Shown here piece after piece: positions 26,906 through 35,607 of a stretch of DNA of 64,000 nt; the first letter of the stretch is position 1, and each line of letters begins with the position of its first letter. The position numbers were made by a program, and so were the translations under genes. The stretch is from Streptomyces sp. NBC_00704 (GTDB lineage Bacteria > Actinomycetota > Actinomycetes > Streptomycetales > Streptomycetaceae). Under the pieces are notes generated by a model that was given only the letters and a program-made list of their open reading frames with translations, searched no databases and was not told the origin of the DNA. The DNA is taken from positions 62,001 through 126,000 of the forward strand of contig NZ_CP109000.1 in assembly GCF_036226605.1 (NCBI RefSeq), in the 5' to 3' direction.

Positions 26906-27196
26906 GACCGCGTCCTTTCCTGAGGTGTCACCAGCTTGGACCGGCCGGGAGCCACCAACTCATCGGCCACGCCGTGGAGCAACGAGGCAAGCCAAGCCGG
27001 TGCAGTCGATCAGGTCGGCGAAACGGCGATGCGGTCCGGATCCGCCCGGCCCGGCGCCGGGCGCACCATCCGCCGGCCGGGCCGACCTGCTGGACCTGGT
27101 GACCGGCCGCCTCGCCGCCCGCCTGCCGCGCCTGCCGGACCGCACAGACCGTAAATGCGTCGACAGCTCCCTTCGGCAACGGCAGAGTGGCCGTCC

Positions 27197-27937
27197 GTGA
27201 CGAGCAGTGAACTGTGGACCCGTGCGACCGCCGACCGTTACGACGCCGAGGAGACCGAACTGTCCTCGCCTGCCGTTCTCGGACCGACTCTCGCCTTCCT
27301 CGCGGAGCTGGCCGGAGACGGCCGGGCGCTGGAGTTCGCCATCGGAACCGGACGAGTGGGAGTCCCGCTCCGCGAACGCGGCGTGCCGGTAGTGGGCATC
27401 GAACTGTCCGAGCACATGGCAGCGGTGCTGCGGCGCAAGATCGACGAGGACGCGCTCCCGGTGGTCATCGGGGACATGGCCACCACCGTCGTTCCCGGTG
27501 AGTTCACCCTCGTCTATCTCGTCTACAACACCATCACGAACCTGCTCACCCAGGACGAGCAGGTCGAGTGCTTCCGCAACGCCGCACGGCATCTGGAGCC
27601 CGGCGGCCGATTCGTCATCGAGCTGGGTGTGCCGCCGCTGCGGTTCCTGCCGCCCGGCCAGGTCGCGGTGCCGTTCGACGTCTCCGAGCAGCATCTCGGC
27701 TTCGACACCTTCGACCTCGTCGAGCAGATCCTCGTCTCGCACCACCTCACTCTCGACGGCGACGACGGCCGCTACCGCCGCGGCGCCTCCCGGCACCGGT
27801 ACGCCTGGCCGGCAGAGCTCGACCTGATGGCACGGATCGCCGGCCTCGAGAGGGAACGTCGCGTCGCGGACTGGGACGGGTCGCCGTTCACCCAGGACTC
27901 CGCGAAGCACGTCTCCGTGTGGCGCAAGCCGGCCTGA
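27197..27937 (+). CDS. class I SAM-dependent methyltransferase
   Basis: A 246-residue methyltransferase. Motif I is ALEFAIGTGRVGVPLRERG, followed by the acidic VVGIELSEHM, VVIGDMATT and a motif III-like RHLEPGGRFVIELGVP. The C-terminal part (SRHRYAWPAELDLMARIAGL) resembles small-molecule methyltransferases. GTG 27197 is chosen because the domain begins directly after it; a longer ATG frame exists at 27155. It is convergent with the DUF2236 gene. The substrate cannot be predicted. Confidence 0.83.
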   Translation: MTSSELWTRATADRYDAEETELSSPAVLGPTLAFLAELAGDGRALEFAIGTGRVGVPLRERGVPVVGIELSEHMAAVLRRKIDEDALPVVIGDMATTVVPGEFTLVYLVYNTITNLLTQDEQVECFRNAARHLEPGGRFVIELGVPPLRFLPPGQVAVPFDVSEQHLGFDTFDLVEQILVSHHLTLDGDDGRYRRGASRHRYAWPAELDLMARIAGLERERRVADWDGSPFTQDSAKHVSVWRKPA

Positions 27938-27987
27938 GACCGGCCACCGGGGGCCGTCGGCGTAGGCCGTGCCTGCTGTGCAACCCC

Positions 27988-29424
27988 TCAGGCTTCGGCG
28001 AGCAGGGGGTCGTAGTGAGTGCCGCGCCGGCGTCCGGACATGAAGGACAGGAAGTCGTTGATGAAGGCGCTGCGGCTGCACGTCGCGGTGGTGCTGGTGG
28101 CGTCGCGCTGGAATGCGGTGCGGAACAGCGCCCGGTACTCGTCGGCGTCGATGGTCTGGTTGCCGTCCTTGTCGGTGACGTCGAAGAGGACCTCGGCGAC
28201 CCGGATCAGCGCGGGACCGGCCATGGAGGGGACAGCGGCGGCGTACTCGGCGGCGCTGACACGGCCGTCGCCATCGGTGTCGAGGGCGGCCTGGAGTTCG
28301 CGCCACCAGTCGGCGTAGGCGTTGTAGAGCCGGGTCTCCTCGGGCTCGTCCAGGTCGAGTCGGCTGGACAGCTCCCGCGCCATGGCGGCGAGATCGGGCC
28401 AGGTGAGATAGCCGTCCCCGGTCTGGTCGAGGACTTCAGTGAAGAACTCCCGCGCGTTGCGCTGCGCCCCGCTGTCCGGGGCCGCCGGTTCGGGCTCCGG
28501 GGGCAGCGGGGTGATGAGGCGGATGAGGGCGCCGACCCGCTTCATCTGTTCCCGCACCGCGGCGACCGTCCGCGCGCGGGGATCGTCGCTGTGCGGGGAC
28601 AGCGACAGCACCTCGGCGATGCCGTCGGCCTTGATCCAACCCTCGGGAAGGAACCGGGCCAGACCGGCGGCCAGGTAGGCGCCCTGCATGAGGGTCTCGA
28701 CTCCGGCGATCTCGGGCAGGCCGGCCCGGCGGCGGAACGCCTCCGGCAGGGAGGCCACGGTGATCGCTCCGATGACGGGCCCGGCGAGGGCCCGGCCGGT
28801 CGCCCACAGGGCGGGAAAGCCGTTCAGCACCGGCGGCGCCGGGAGGTGGTCGAAGAGCTTGTAGAGGATGACCCGCATCGCCTCGGTGTTCTCCAACTCC
28901 TCGGCGACCGTCCGGTCGTAGTAGGGCCAGAACTCCTCGAGCGTGGGCGGCAGGTGCCCGGCCTCGTCGCCCATGGCGGCCAGGAACGCCTGGAACTCGG
29001 CATACAGTCGTTCCATGGCCTTGGGCTCGAGGGGCTGCCCGCTGAGCCGGCACATGGTGACGGCGCTTTCGAACAGGGTCGCCACCACCCAGGCGCGCAC
29101 ACCCGGGTCCATCGCATCGTAGGGCCGGCTGTCCGCGCCGCTGCTGCGCAGGCGTGCGTGCAGGCGGTTGAGCCGTGCCGCCTCCCGCTGCCGCGTGTGC
29201 TCGTCGGCGCCGAACATGCGCTGCATGCTCAGGAAGGTGTTGCGCAGCCGCCGCCAGGGGTGGGCGACGAACGTGGAGTTGTCGACCAGGGCGGCGCCGA
29301 TCTGCGGGTGCGCGGCCTCCAGCACGGTCGCCCGGACCATGGCCAACGCCCACCGCGGGTCGTTGAAAAAGCTGTGGAACTGCGAGCCGGGACCGAACAG
29401 GGGCTCGTCGTCGGTGAGGGTCAT
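27988..29424 (-). CDS. DUF2236 (MpaB/latex-clearing-type) oxygenase fused to three EF-hands
   Basis: A 478-residue fusion. Residues about 15-300 form a DUF2236 domain, the heme-oxygenase-like family of latex clearing protein Lcp and MpaB: AHPQIGAALVDNSTF with His39, HPWRRLRNTFLSMQRMFG, LNRLHARL with His89, and DPGVRAWVVATLFESAV. Residues 333-345 (DQTGDGYLTWPDL), 382-394 (DTDGDGRVSAAEY) and 418-430 (DKDGNQTIDADEY) are three canonical calcium-binding EF-hand loops. The known members use heme b to cleave isoprenoid double bonds. Its ATG overlaps the stop of the cis-prenyltransferase gene (ATGA), so both are translated together; an isoprenoid substrate made by that partner is a natural inference. 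No signal peptide is seen. Confidence 0.87.
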   Translation of the reverse strand: MTLTDDEPLFGPGSQFHSFFNDPRWALAMVRATVLEAAHPQIGAALVDNSTFVAHPWRRLRNTFLSMQRMFGADEHTRQREAARLNRLHARLRSSGADSRPYDAMDPGVRAWVVATLFESAVTMCRLSGQPLEPKAMERLYAEFQAFLAAMGDEAGHLPPTLEEFWPYYDRTVAEELENTEAMRVILYKLFDHLPAPPVLNGFPALWATGRALAGPVIGAITVASLPEAFRRRAGLPEIAGVETLMQGAYLAAGLARFLPEGWIKADGIAEVLSLSPHSDDPRARTVAAVREQMKRVGALIRLITPLPPEPEPAAPDSGAQRNAREFFTEVLDQTGDGYLTWPDLAAMARELSSRLDLDEPEETRLYNAYADWWRELQAALDTDGDGRVSAAEYAAAVPSMAGPALIRVAEVLFDVTDKDGNQTIDADEYRALFRTAFQRDATSTTATCSRSAFINDFLSFMSGRRRGTHYDPLLAEA

Positions 29425-30227
29425 GGTCGGGTCTCTCCGTTCTGGATCGGCAGTACGCCGCCGAAGCGGCGCTCGCGCCGGCGATAGGCATCAAGGCACT
29501 GCAGAAAGTCCGGTGCGCGGAAGTCGGGCCACAGCATCGGCGGGAACAGCCATTCGGCGTAGGCGACCTGCCAGAGCATGAAGTTGGAGATGCGCTGCTC
29601 GCCCGAGGTGCGGATGACCAGGTCGACATCCGGGGTGTCGGCGAACGGGAGGTGGGAGGCGAAGCTCTCTTCGGTCACGGCCTCGGCCGGCACGCCGCTG
29701 CGGATCAGGGAGCGTGCGGCCTCGACGATGTCCCGGCGGCCGCCGTGGTCGAAGGCGACGGTCAGCGTCATCTGCCGGTTCCGGTCGGTCAGCGTCATCA
29801 AGTCGGCGATGTCCCCGGCCAGTCCGGCAGGGATGCGGGGATCGGTCATGCCGAGGAAGCGGCAGCGGATGCCGCGGGCGTGCAGAAGCGGGGCGTGCTT
29901 GCGCACCACCCGGCGTACCAGGTGCATGAGGAATGCGATCTCGGTGTCCGGGCGGCTCCAGTTCTCGGTGGAGAACGCGAACAGGCTCAGCCATCCGACG
30001 CCGGCCGACCGTGCCGCTTCGATGACGTCGATCACGGTCGTCTCCGCCGCGCGGTGACCGGCTGTCCGGGGCAGCGACCGCCGCGCTGCCCAGCGGCCGT
30101 TTCCGTCCATCACACACGCCACGTGCCGCGGCACCAGCGCCCCCAGCCCCGGCCCCGGCCCCGGCCTTGCAGCGTGAGTGGAGAGAGGGGATGTCAGCCC
30201 TTCCGTCGTGGACCGCTGAGCTGTCAT
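29421..30227 (-). CDS. uppS: cis-isoprenyl diphosphate synthase (UppS family)
   Basis: A 268-residue cis-prenyltransferase that condenses isopentenyl diphosphate onto an allylic primer with Z geometry. Catalytic Asp41 lies in VMDGNGRWAARR; other conserved blocks are FAFSTENWSRP, the RTSGEQRISNFMLWQVAYAE block (only its core is quoted) and the terminal RRRERRFGG. All signature residues are intact. The first ~32 residues are a Ser/Pro/Gly-rich extension. This is probably not the housekeeping undecaprenyl synthase but a dedicated paralogue: it overlaps by four bases an oxygenase of the rubber-cleaving/MpaB family. Chain length cannot be read from sequence. Confidence 0.88.
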   Translation of the reverse strand: MTAQRSTTEGLTSPLSTHAARPGPGPGLGALVPRHVACVMDGNGRWAARRSLPRTAGHRAAETTVIDVIEAARSAGVGWLSLFAFSTENWSRPDTEIAFLMHLVRRVVRKHAPLLHARGIRCRFLGMTDPRIPAGLAGDIADLMTLTDRNRQMTLTVAFDHGGRRDIVEAARSLIRSGVPAEAVTEESFASHLPFADTPDVDLVIRTSGEQRISNFMLWQVAYAEWLFPPMLWPDFRAPDFLQCLDAYRRRERRFGGVLPIQNGETRP

Positions 30228-30681
30228 TCCCGCCCTCTCAGCCTCCTGCGCGGACGCTCGTTCCGTAGCGGCAGGGACCCCGCCACCGTCTTCCGGTCAT
30301 CAACGGCAGAGTGGCAGCGTTCACTTGCGCACGGTCCGCACATCTCGTGAATTCACCCTTGGTGCGCGCGTTCGGGAGCGGCGGAAGGGCCCGCTTCTCC
30401 GCCTCGATGAACGGGTGCACCGTCATCGGGGCACCTTCGCGTCGCGCACCGCCGTGTACCGCCGACGTCACCAGCGTGCTCCAGGCTCGCCGGACACGAC
30501 GCGAGGGGATCGGCGTCGTCAGCCGCCATTCGGCGTTTCGGTCCTCGACGACCACACGCCGCTCGTCGTGGACCCAAAGCCCGGAGAGATTTTCAAGGAC
30601 GTGGAGAAGGGGGCCTGCGGGGCTGACGCGGGCGGAACGGGGCATCCGCAGAGGAACAGCCCACCCCACCGGGAGCCACCC
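30228..30681. other. gap upstream of uppS paralogue, possible IS3 scrap
   Basis: About 450 bases without an intact gene. On the minus strand a short stretch reads MTVHPFIEAEKR, like the start of an IS3-group OrfB, but homology does not extend. The divergent promoters of the uppS paralogue and the small membrane protein gene should lie here. Confidence 0.3.
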
Positions 30682-31074
30682 GTGACGCGACACCTCGCCC
30701 TTGCCCGCGCCTGCCGCACCCTGGCCCTCGCCCAAGTGGCGGCCGCGGCCTGGCTTTTCGCCCACCACAAGTGGCTGCTCGGGATCCTCGTCGTGTGGGC
30801 CGCGCCCAGTTTGCTCGCCGCCGACGGCGTGTGCCGAGGCGCGCACCACCGCGCGCGGACCATGGCACAGCGCGCGGCACAGTCGGGGGCCGGTGGGCAG
30901 GCCCCGACGCTCACGCCGTGCTGCCCGTCCTGGAAGCACTCCGACGGCCGCGTCCACGGGCCGGGCTGCACCCGCCCGCCCCTCCCCCGACGTGACACCT
31001 ACCGTCTCGATGACGCCGGCCGAGCCGCGTTCGACGAGATCGTCCGCCGCTACCACGACCGAAGTGCCGCCTGA
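30682..31074 (+). CDS. small membrane protein, hypothetical
   Basis: A 130-residue protein starting at GTG 30682 with GGGAG upstream. Residues about 6-50 form two hydrophobic segments (LALAQVAAAAWLFAHHKW, LLGILVVWAAPSLLAADGV). The rest is soluble and rich in Cys, Pro and His (TPCCPSWKHSDGRVHGPGC), ending in an amphipathic helix (GRAAFDEIVRRYHDRSAA). The CC...H...H...C cluster could hold metal. No family is known to me. Confidence 0.55.
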   Translation: MTRHLALARACRTLALAQVAAAAWLFAHHKWLLGILVVWAAPSLLAADGVCRGAHHRARTMAQRAAQSGAGGQAPTLTPCCPSWKHSDGRVHGPGCTRPPLPRRDTYRLDDAGRAAFDEIVRRYHDRSAA

Positions 31075-31235
31075 CGGGCCCTCGCACGCTCCCAGGCGAC
31101 GGTGCGGAGGCGGCCGGTTTGCCGTGGGTCGGGTGGTGCTGGGCGCGTTTCCCTGGCCCGCGGTTCGCGGTTCGCGGGACGCGCCCGGACCCGTGCGCGG
31201 CCCCGTCCGGAGGCGCCCACGGGTTCGGTCCCTCG

Positions 31236-32792
31236 TCAGCTCCAGGGAGAAGCGGTGAGCCAGCTGGTGTCCTGGGCCCACGACGTCGTGGAGTCCCAGG
31301 CGTTGGTGCCGCCGTTGCCGGCGACGTAGACCGTGTAGTTGTAGTGGCGGAGGTACTTGGTCGGGAAGTTGACGGACTGGAAGGACGTGCCGACGCCGCT
31401 GTTGCCCGCGGTGGGGCAGAAGGTGGCGTCCTTCGCGAACGCGCTGCCGCCGTCGTCGAAGTTCAGATTGAGCTGGTAGTTGAAGTGGCGCAGGAACTGG
31501 CCGGGCTTGTCGACGGACTCGAAGGACAGGCAGGAGGTGTTGGCGAGGCCGGCGCGGACGATCCAGGTGGCGTCGGCCTTGTCGGCGGCCGGGCTGGCGG
31601 AGGTGATGTTGGAGATGACGACCTTGGTGTCGGCGTCGTTGTGGCGGAGGTAGTGCGAGGTGCAGCAGGGCGAGGTGGTGGCCTTCAGGGAGATCCGGGA
31701 GCCGGGGGTCAGTGAGCCGGTGCCGGTCGAGCCGCCGGAGTAGCCCGCGGCGGTGATGTTGGCCTGTACGGCGTTCTCGGTGGCGTCAGAGGGATAGCCC
31801 GAGGTCATGACGCCTTCGTAGAAGGTGCCCTGGGCCCACTTGCTGTTGTCACCGCCGATGCCGAGGATGATCGCGCCTTCCTTGTGCATCGGGTTGTAGC
31901 CGCCGGCGGTGGGGCGTATTCCGTTGTAGAAGCTGGACAGGCCGCCCGACTGGGCGTCGCCGCCGCGCAGGGCCCACTGGTTCGCGCCGCCCTTGAGCAT
32001 GGCGGTCAGGAACCGGTTGTCGGCGCTGGGGTCATTGGCGTTGAATCCGCGGTTGACCCCGGAGAAGAGACCGTTCTCCAGGTCGGCCATGACCCAGGGA
32101 CCGTTGCCGCTGCCCCAGCCCCATCCCTTGTTGTTGCCGAAGTAGAGGGCCTCCATGTGGCCGTTGCCGGTGTCCAGGTTGTTGGTCTCGGCGTTGCCGT
32201 AGTCGAAGCAGCAGCCGCCGTTGAAGTGCTTGCCGTTGAAGATGGCGTACATGCCCTCGGGCTGGTCGCCGGTGGCGATGCCGTTGGTGTTGTTGTTCCG
32301 GTAGCCGGTGCCGGGGGCGACGTAGACGCCGTACGCCTTGTGCCCGCCCACGGTCACCGGCGCCTCGACGGCGTTGGCGAGGTTGTCGGGCCCGCCGGCG
32401 GCTCCGCCCGCGGGTGCCTGGGTGAGGTGGTTGCCTTTGGGGGACTGGTCGTAGATGACGGTGATGACGCAGCTCGTGTTCGCGCAGAAGGAGTCCTGCG
32501 CGGCGGCGTCGGCCACGCCTCCGGCGGTCAGCGGGACGATGTCCTTGGTCGTGCTGTCGGAGGCGCGCCTGACCTGGTACAGCGGGCCGGTGTACGCCCC
32601 GTACAGGGCGCGGGTGGTGCTGTGCGCGGCGACGCAGGGGGTGCCGCCTGCGGCGTAGATGTCGCACGGCCCCTGGGTCGCGGCCTGCGAGGTGGTCGCC
32701 GTGACGGTGAGCAGGCCGGCGGCGAGCGCGGCGGTGGCGCCGGCGGCGAGGAGCGCCCGTCGGACGCCGCGTAGCCACGGTTGCTTGATCAT
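31236..32792 (-). CDS. secreted GH54 alpha-L-arabinofuranosidase with CBM42 (AbfB type)
   Basis: A 518-residue exported enzyme removing terminal arabinofuranose from arabinan and arabinoxylan. A signal peptide (residues 1-38) is followed by the GH54 domain (GPCDIYAAGGTPCVAAHSTT, ALYGAYTGPLYQVRRASD, GGCCFDYGNAETNN, WVMADLENGLFSG, GTFYEGVMTSGYP) to about residue 345. A C-terminal CBM42 trefoil follows, with repeats marked SHYLRHNDADTK, FLRHFNYQLNL and YLRHYNYTVYV. Paired cysteines (GGCC) match the family's rare vicinal disulphide. GAAGGAG precedes ATG 32792. The GH43 gene with a similar CBM42 lies upstream on the same strand but is separated by a strong terminator hairpin. Confidence 0.93.
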   Translation of the reverse strand: MIKQPWLRGVRRALLAAGATAALAAGLLTVTATTSQAATQGPCDIYAAGGTPCVAAHSTTRALYGAYTGPLYQVRRASDSTTKDIVPLTAGGVADAAAQDSFCANTSCVITVIYDQSPKGNHLTQAPAGGAAGGPDNLANAVEAPVTVGGHKAYGVYVAPGTGYRNNNTNGIATGDQPEGMYAIFNGKHFNGGCCFDYGNAETNNLDTGNGHMEALYFGNNKGWGWGSGNGPWVMADLENGLFSGVNRGFNANDPSADNRFLTAMLKGGANQWALRGGDAQSGGLSSFYNGIRPTAGGYNPMHKEGAIILGIGGDNSKWAQGTFYEGVMTSGYPSDATENAVQANITAAGYSGGSTGTGSLTPGSRISLKATTSPCCTSHYLRHNDADTKVVISNITSASPAADKADATWIVRAGLANTSCLSFESVDKPGQFLRHFNYQLNLNFDDGGSAFAKDATFCPTAGNSGVGTSFQSVNFPTKYLRHYNYTVYVAGNGGTNAWDSTTSWAQDTSWLTASPWS

Positions 32793-32887
32793 GAAGAACT
32801 CCTTCACGAGGCGGGATGTGAGGTGGTGAGGTGTCGACGAACCCGGATGTCAGGCTGTGCGGACGGTGCGGGGTGCGTCGACGCCTC

Positions 32888-32930
32888 CCGGGCCCGGTGC
32901 GGCTTCGGCCGTCTTCGGCACCGGGCCCGG
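32888..32930 (-). terminator. perfect 13-bp stem-loop downstream of the GH43 gene
   Basis: CCGGGCCCGGTGC at 32888-32900 pairs exactly with GCACCGGGCCCGG at 32918-32930 around a 17-base loop. It lies 184 bases after the GH43 stop and before GH54, so it most likely ends the GH43 transcript. There is no U-tract, as is usual in Streptomyces. Confidence 0.65.
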
Positions 32931-32942
32931 AGTCTGGTTGTT

Positions 32943-32987
32943 CGTCGGATCCGGACCTCGTCGGATCCGGACTCGGATCCGATCCGG
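32943..32987. repeat. tandem GGATCC-centred palindromic repeats
   Basis: CGTCGGATCCGGAC occurs at 32943-32956 and again at 32959-32972 (16-base period), followed by CGGATCCG at 32974-32981 and a partial fourth copy GATCCGG. Each unit is a small palindrome centred on GGATCC. The cluster lies between the GH43 terminator and GH43 stop, about 150 bases upstream of the GH54 start, and could be a repeated binding site or a slippage product. Confidence 0.5.
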
Positions 32988-33113
32988 TGAGCGACGGGCG
33001 GGGGCGATGAGTTGAGGGTCCGTCATGGGACCCGGGACAGAAGCTCGCGTCCCTCTCCCCCGCCCGCCTTCACGCCGTCGTCGCCAACGAGAGGGGGAAC
33101 GGTCGGCGTCGGG

Positions 33114-34559
33114 TCAGCTCGTCACGCGGAAGGTGGCGTCGCCGCGTCCCGTCGCGGTGGTGATCGGGTCGAGGCGCAGCTCGTAGGCGTAGTGGCGGAT
33201 GTAGCGGTCGGGGTAGTTGTACGACCGGAACGACGACCAGCCGGCGTCGGCGAGGCCGGCGACCTTGCGGAAGGTGGCGTCGGCGGCGAACTGGGTGGTG
33301 CCGTCGTTGTGGGCGAGCTGGAAGTCGAAGTCGAAGTGGCGCAGGAAGTAGCCGGGATGGTTCACCGACTCGAAGGAGACGGTGCCGGTGCCGACCAGGC
33401 CGGGGCGCAGCCGGAACTGGGCGTCCTCTGCGGGGCTCACGCCGGGATCGATGCGCACGTCGAAGGCGGTCTGGCGCACGTACCGGTCCTGGAAGTTGTA
33501 CGACTGGATCCTCTGGGCGGGCGTGTTGGGCCAGCGGGCGAGGACGCGGCTCTCCTCGGCGGCGGTCAGGTTCATGATCCAGCCGTGGCGCTTCTTCGTG
33601 CCGCCCATGTTGTAGCTTCCCGAGGCCTGCTTCTGGTAGGAGGCGGGATCGGACGGGTCGGTCGTCAGGACCGGCATGTAGCCGCCGCTGGAGGCGTACT
33701 GGTCGAGGTAGAGGGCCCACTTGTCGGTGCCGTTGAACTTCATCCACATCGGGCCCTCGACCATCGCCCCGGTCAGGCCGACGCCGGAGAGGTCGCCGAG
33801 CCGGGTCCAGGTTCCGAGGATGGAGTCGCTGCCCTCGAGGGTGATCTGACCGTCACCGGAGGCCCGCACGTAGCGGTAGTCGCCCACTCCGGCCGGTATC
33901 TCGATGATCTGGGTGTCGATGATCTCCTGCGTGCCGGGTCGCTCGATGTAGGTCTGCGGGGTGGTGACGGTGCGGAAGTCGCTGGTGCGGGCGTAGTAGA
34001 TGCGGTGCTTCGTCTTGCCCTCGAGGGGCACGTTCGTCGCCCAGTACAGGACGTAGTCGTTGGTCTCGCGGTCGAAAATCGCCTCGGGCGCCCAGGCGTT
34101 GCGCCCGTCGGGTATGGCGCCCGCGACGTTGAGCAGCCACGGCTGCGACCAGGTGACCAGGTCCGTCGACTCCCACACCACCAGGTTGCGGCTGCCGTTG
34201 TCGATGGCGGTGTTCCAGTCCTGCCCGCAACCGATGCACAGGTCGGTCGCGATGATCCAGTACTTGCTGCCGTCAGGGGATCTCACCAATGCGGGGTCGC
34301 GCACCCCCTTCGTGCCGACCGTGGAGCGCAGGACCATCCCGCCGCCGTTCAGGTCGTTCCAGCGCACGCCGTCGGTGCTGTGCGAGAGGTACATCTGCTG
34401 GTTGGTCGCCCCCTCACCGGTGAAGTGCACCATCAGGTAGCCCGGATCGGCTGCGTCGGCCCGTTGGGGTGTGGTCAGGGTCTGGCCGGCGAAGAGGAGG
34501 CATGCGGCGATCAATATCACCGTCAGCCGGCCGCGAAGCGCGGACATGTGGGCGGACAT
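33114..34559 (-). CDS. secreted GH43-type hydrolase with CBM42 (AbfB) domain
   Basis: A 481-residue exported enzyme. The signal peptide is residues 1-36 (LTVILIAACLLFAGQTLTTP... ADA-A). The five-blade propeller of GH43/clan F type includes YLMVHFTGEGATNQQMYLSH, GVRDPALVRSPDGSKYWIIA (Asp base region), NAWAPEAIFDRETNDYVLYW and LTGAMVEGPMWMKFNG (Glu acid region). From about residue 330 a CBM42 trefoil follows with YVRQTAFDVRID, FLRHFDFDFQLA and YIRHYAYELRLD. It likely acts on arabinan or arabinosylated polymers. CAGGAG precedes ATG 34559. It is followed by a strong hairpin, and a 13-base dyad lies far upstream at 35096. Confidence 0.9.
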   Translation of the reverse strand: MSAHMSALRGRLTVILIAACLLFAGQTLTTPQRADAADPGYLMVHFTGEGATNQQMYLSHSTDGVRWNDLNGGGMVLRSTVGTKGVRDPALVRSPDGSKYWIIATDLCIGCGQDWNTAIDNGSRNLVVWESTDLVTWSQPWLLNVAGAIPDGRNAWAPEAIFDRETNDYVLYWATNVPLEGKTKHRIYYARTSDFRTVTTPQTYIERPGTQEIIDTQIIEIPAGVGDYRYVRASGDGQITLEGSDSILGTWTRLGDLSGVGLTGAMVEGPMWMKFNGTDKWALYLDQYASSGGYMPVLTTDPSDPASYQKQASGSYNMGGTKKRHGWIMNLTAAEESRVLARWPNTPAQRIQSYNFQDRYVRQTAFDVRIDPGVSPAEDAQFRLRPGLVGTGTVSFESVNHPGYFLRHFDFDFQLAHNDGTTQFAADATFRKVAGLADAGWSSFRSYNYPDRYIRHYAYELRLDPITTATGRGDATFRVTS

Positions 34560-35230
34560 GCGGATCTCCTGTCGTTGTGCAGGTGCCAACGTCGGGGGGA
34601 ACGGGAGAGCGGGGCGAAGGGAGTTCGGTCCGGGTGTGGGCGAGACGGGGCGGCTCTGTGCACGAGCCGGGTGCAGGTCCGGCAAAAGGTGTCTCGCCCT
34701 GGGTGAGGGTGTGGGGTGCGTGTCACCGTGATGACGGCGGGACCCAGGCACGCGAGCCGGTCGGGCGGCTTCCGCGGTGACGTCACGACTGTCGCCCTGG
34801 TGGGGCGGTCGTGGCACGGGCCGGGCGGACGGTCTGTGGTTCGTCGCCGCCCGGAGAGGCGCTTCGGGGGCGCCGCTTCGGCGTCCCGGCGTTCTGTCTG
34901 GGGGGCTCCTGTTCTCTGCGGTCCGGTCTCGGCCGCCATCGCCTTCGGGGTGCGGTGATGTCAGCGGTCGGGCACCGAGTCGCCACCTCTTGATGCCGAC
35001 TGCTGTCGTGCCCGGCGGCGTTCCGTCCCGGTGTCCGGCCGGGGGGAGGTTTCGTAGCCAACCTGCTCTCCGAGTGAGCACGCTGTGCGACATATCGAAC
35101 ACTGTTCGTAAGATCGGGCAGAGGTTAAGTCCGGGAAACGCGACGCGTCAATACATCCGACGCTCAGGATCATCGAACCTGACCGGCAGACGGGCGCCGC
35201 CGCGCACGGCGCGATGGACGCCGTCACCTT
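34560..35230. other. long upstream region of the GH43 gene, no gene
   Basis: About 670 bases without a supportable gene; frames are Arg/Pro/Ser-rich and lack ribosome binding sites. The segment 35070-35180 is AT-richer and contains a perfect dyad (35096-35108), suggesting that the real promoter is far upstream and the GH43 transcript may have a long leader. Confidence 0.35.
35096..35108. promoter_or_regulatory. inverted repeat CGAACA-C-TGTTCG, candidate operator
   Basis: A perfect 6-base inverted repeat around one base, within AT-richer DNA 540 bases upstream of the GH43 start. A loosely similar half-site pair, TGTTCG...TGAACA, occurs between the LacI and GH127 genes near 50224-50242, hinting at a common LacI-type regulator. 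Function is inferred. Confidence 0.4.
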
Positions 35231-35341
35231 TCAGGCGGCAGTGGCGGAGGATCTCCAGCCCGCCAGCCGGGCGAAGACGTGCACGATGCGGTCACGGATC
35301 TTGCCGTGAGAGGCGTTGCGTTCCTCCTCCCAGGCCGGGAG
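35231..35341 (-). pseudogene. C-terminal remnant of an IS5/DDE_Tnp_4-type transposase
   Basis: The frame reads LPAWEEERNASHGKIRDRIV then HVFARLAGWRSSATAA and a stop. This aligns with the last conserved block of DDE_Tnp_4 transposases (LPAWkeehN.sHrkvRarVEHvFArmk.WkilRd), including the catalytic Glu region, although the E of VEH has changed to V here. The element resembles the remnant at 24555-24981. Confidence 0.65.
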
Positions 35342-35607
35342 TCGGTCTGACCGCATTCGCGGCGGTGCGGGACGACCAGCCCGGTGGGCCGCCCGGCACG
35401 CCGCGCAGCTGCGCACGTTGCTGCGGGAGTTCAGGGTCGGAGGAGCTGCGTACCGGCGAAGTAGCCGGAGGGGTCAGCGGGATCCGGGCCGATAAAGGGG
35501 CACCCGCCGGGTTCGAACGACGTGCGGGAGGCTGCCCAGCACCGCCTGCCGGCCGGCCGCATCGACGGACGCTCCCCGGCCGGGAGGCGGCCACGGGCAG
35601 CCCGCGA

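Noticed and set aside
26960..27180. Possible STAS-like or other coding remnant between the RibD-like and methyltransferase genes
   Set aside because: A short stretch (FADLIDCTGLACL) loosely recalls STAS domains, but both strands are open and nothing supports one reading.
30410..30447. MTVHPFIEAEKR, resembling the start of IS3 OrfB
   Set aside because: Only about 12 residues match a remembered pattern and nothing follows, too little to call an element.
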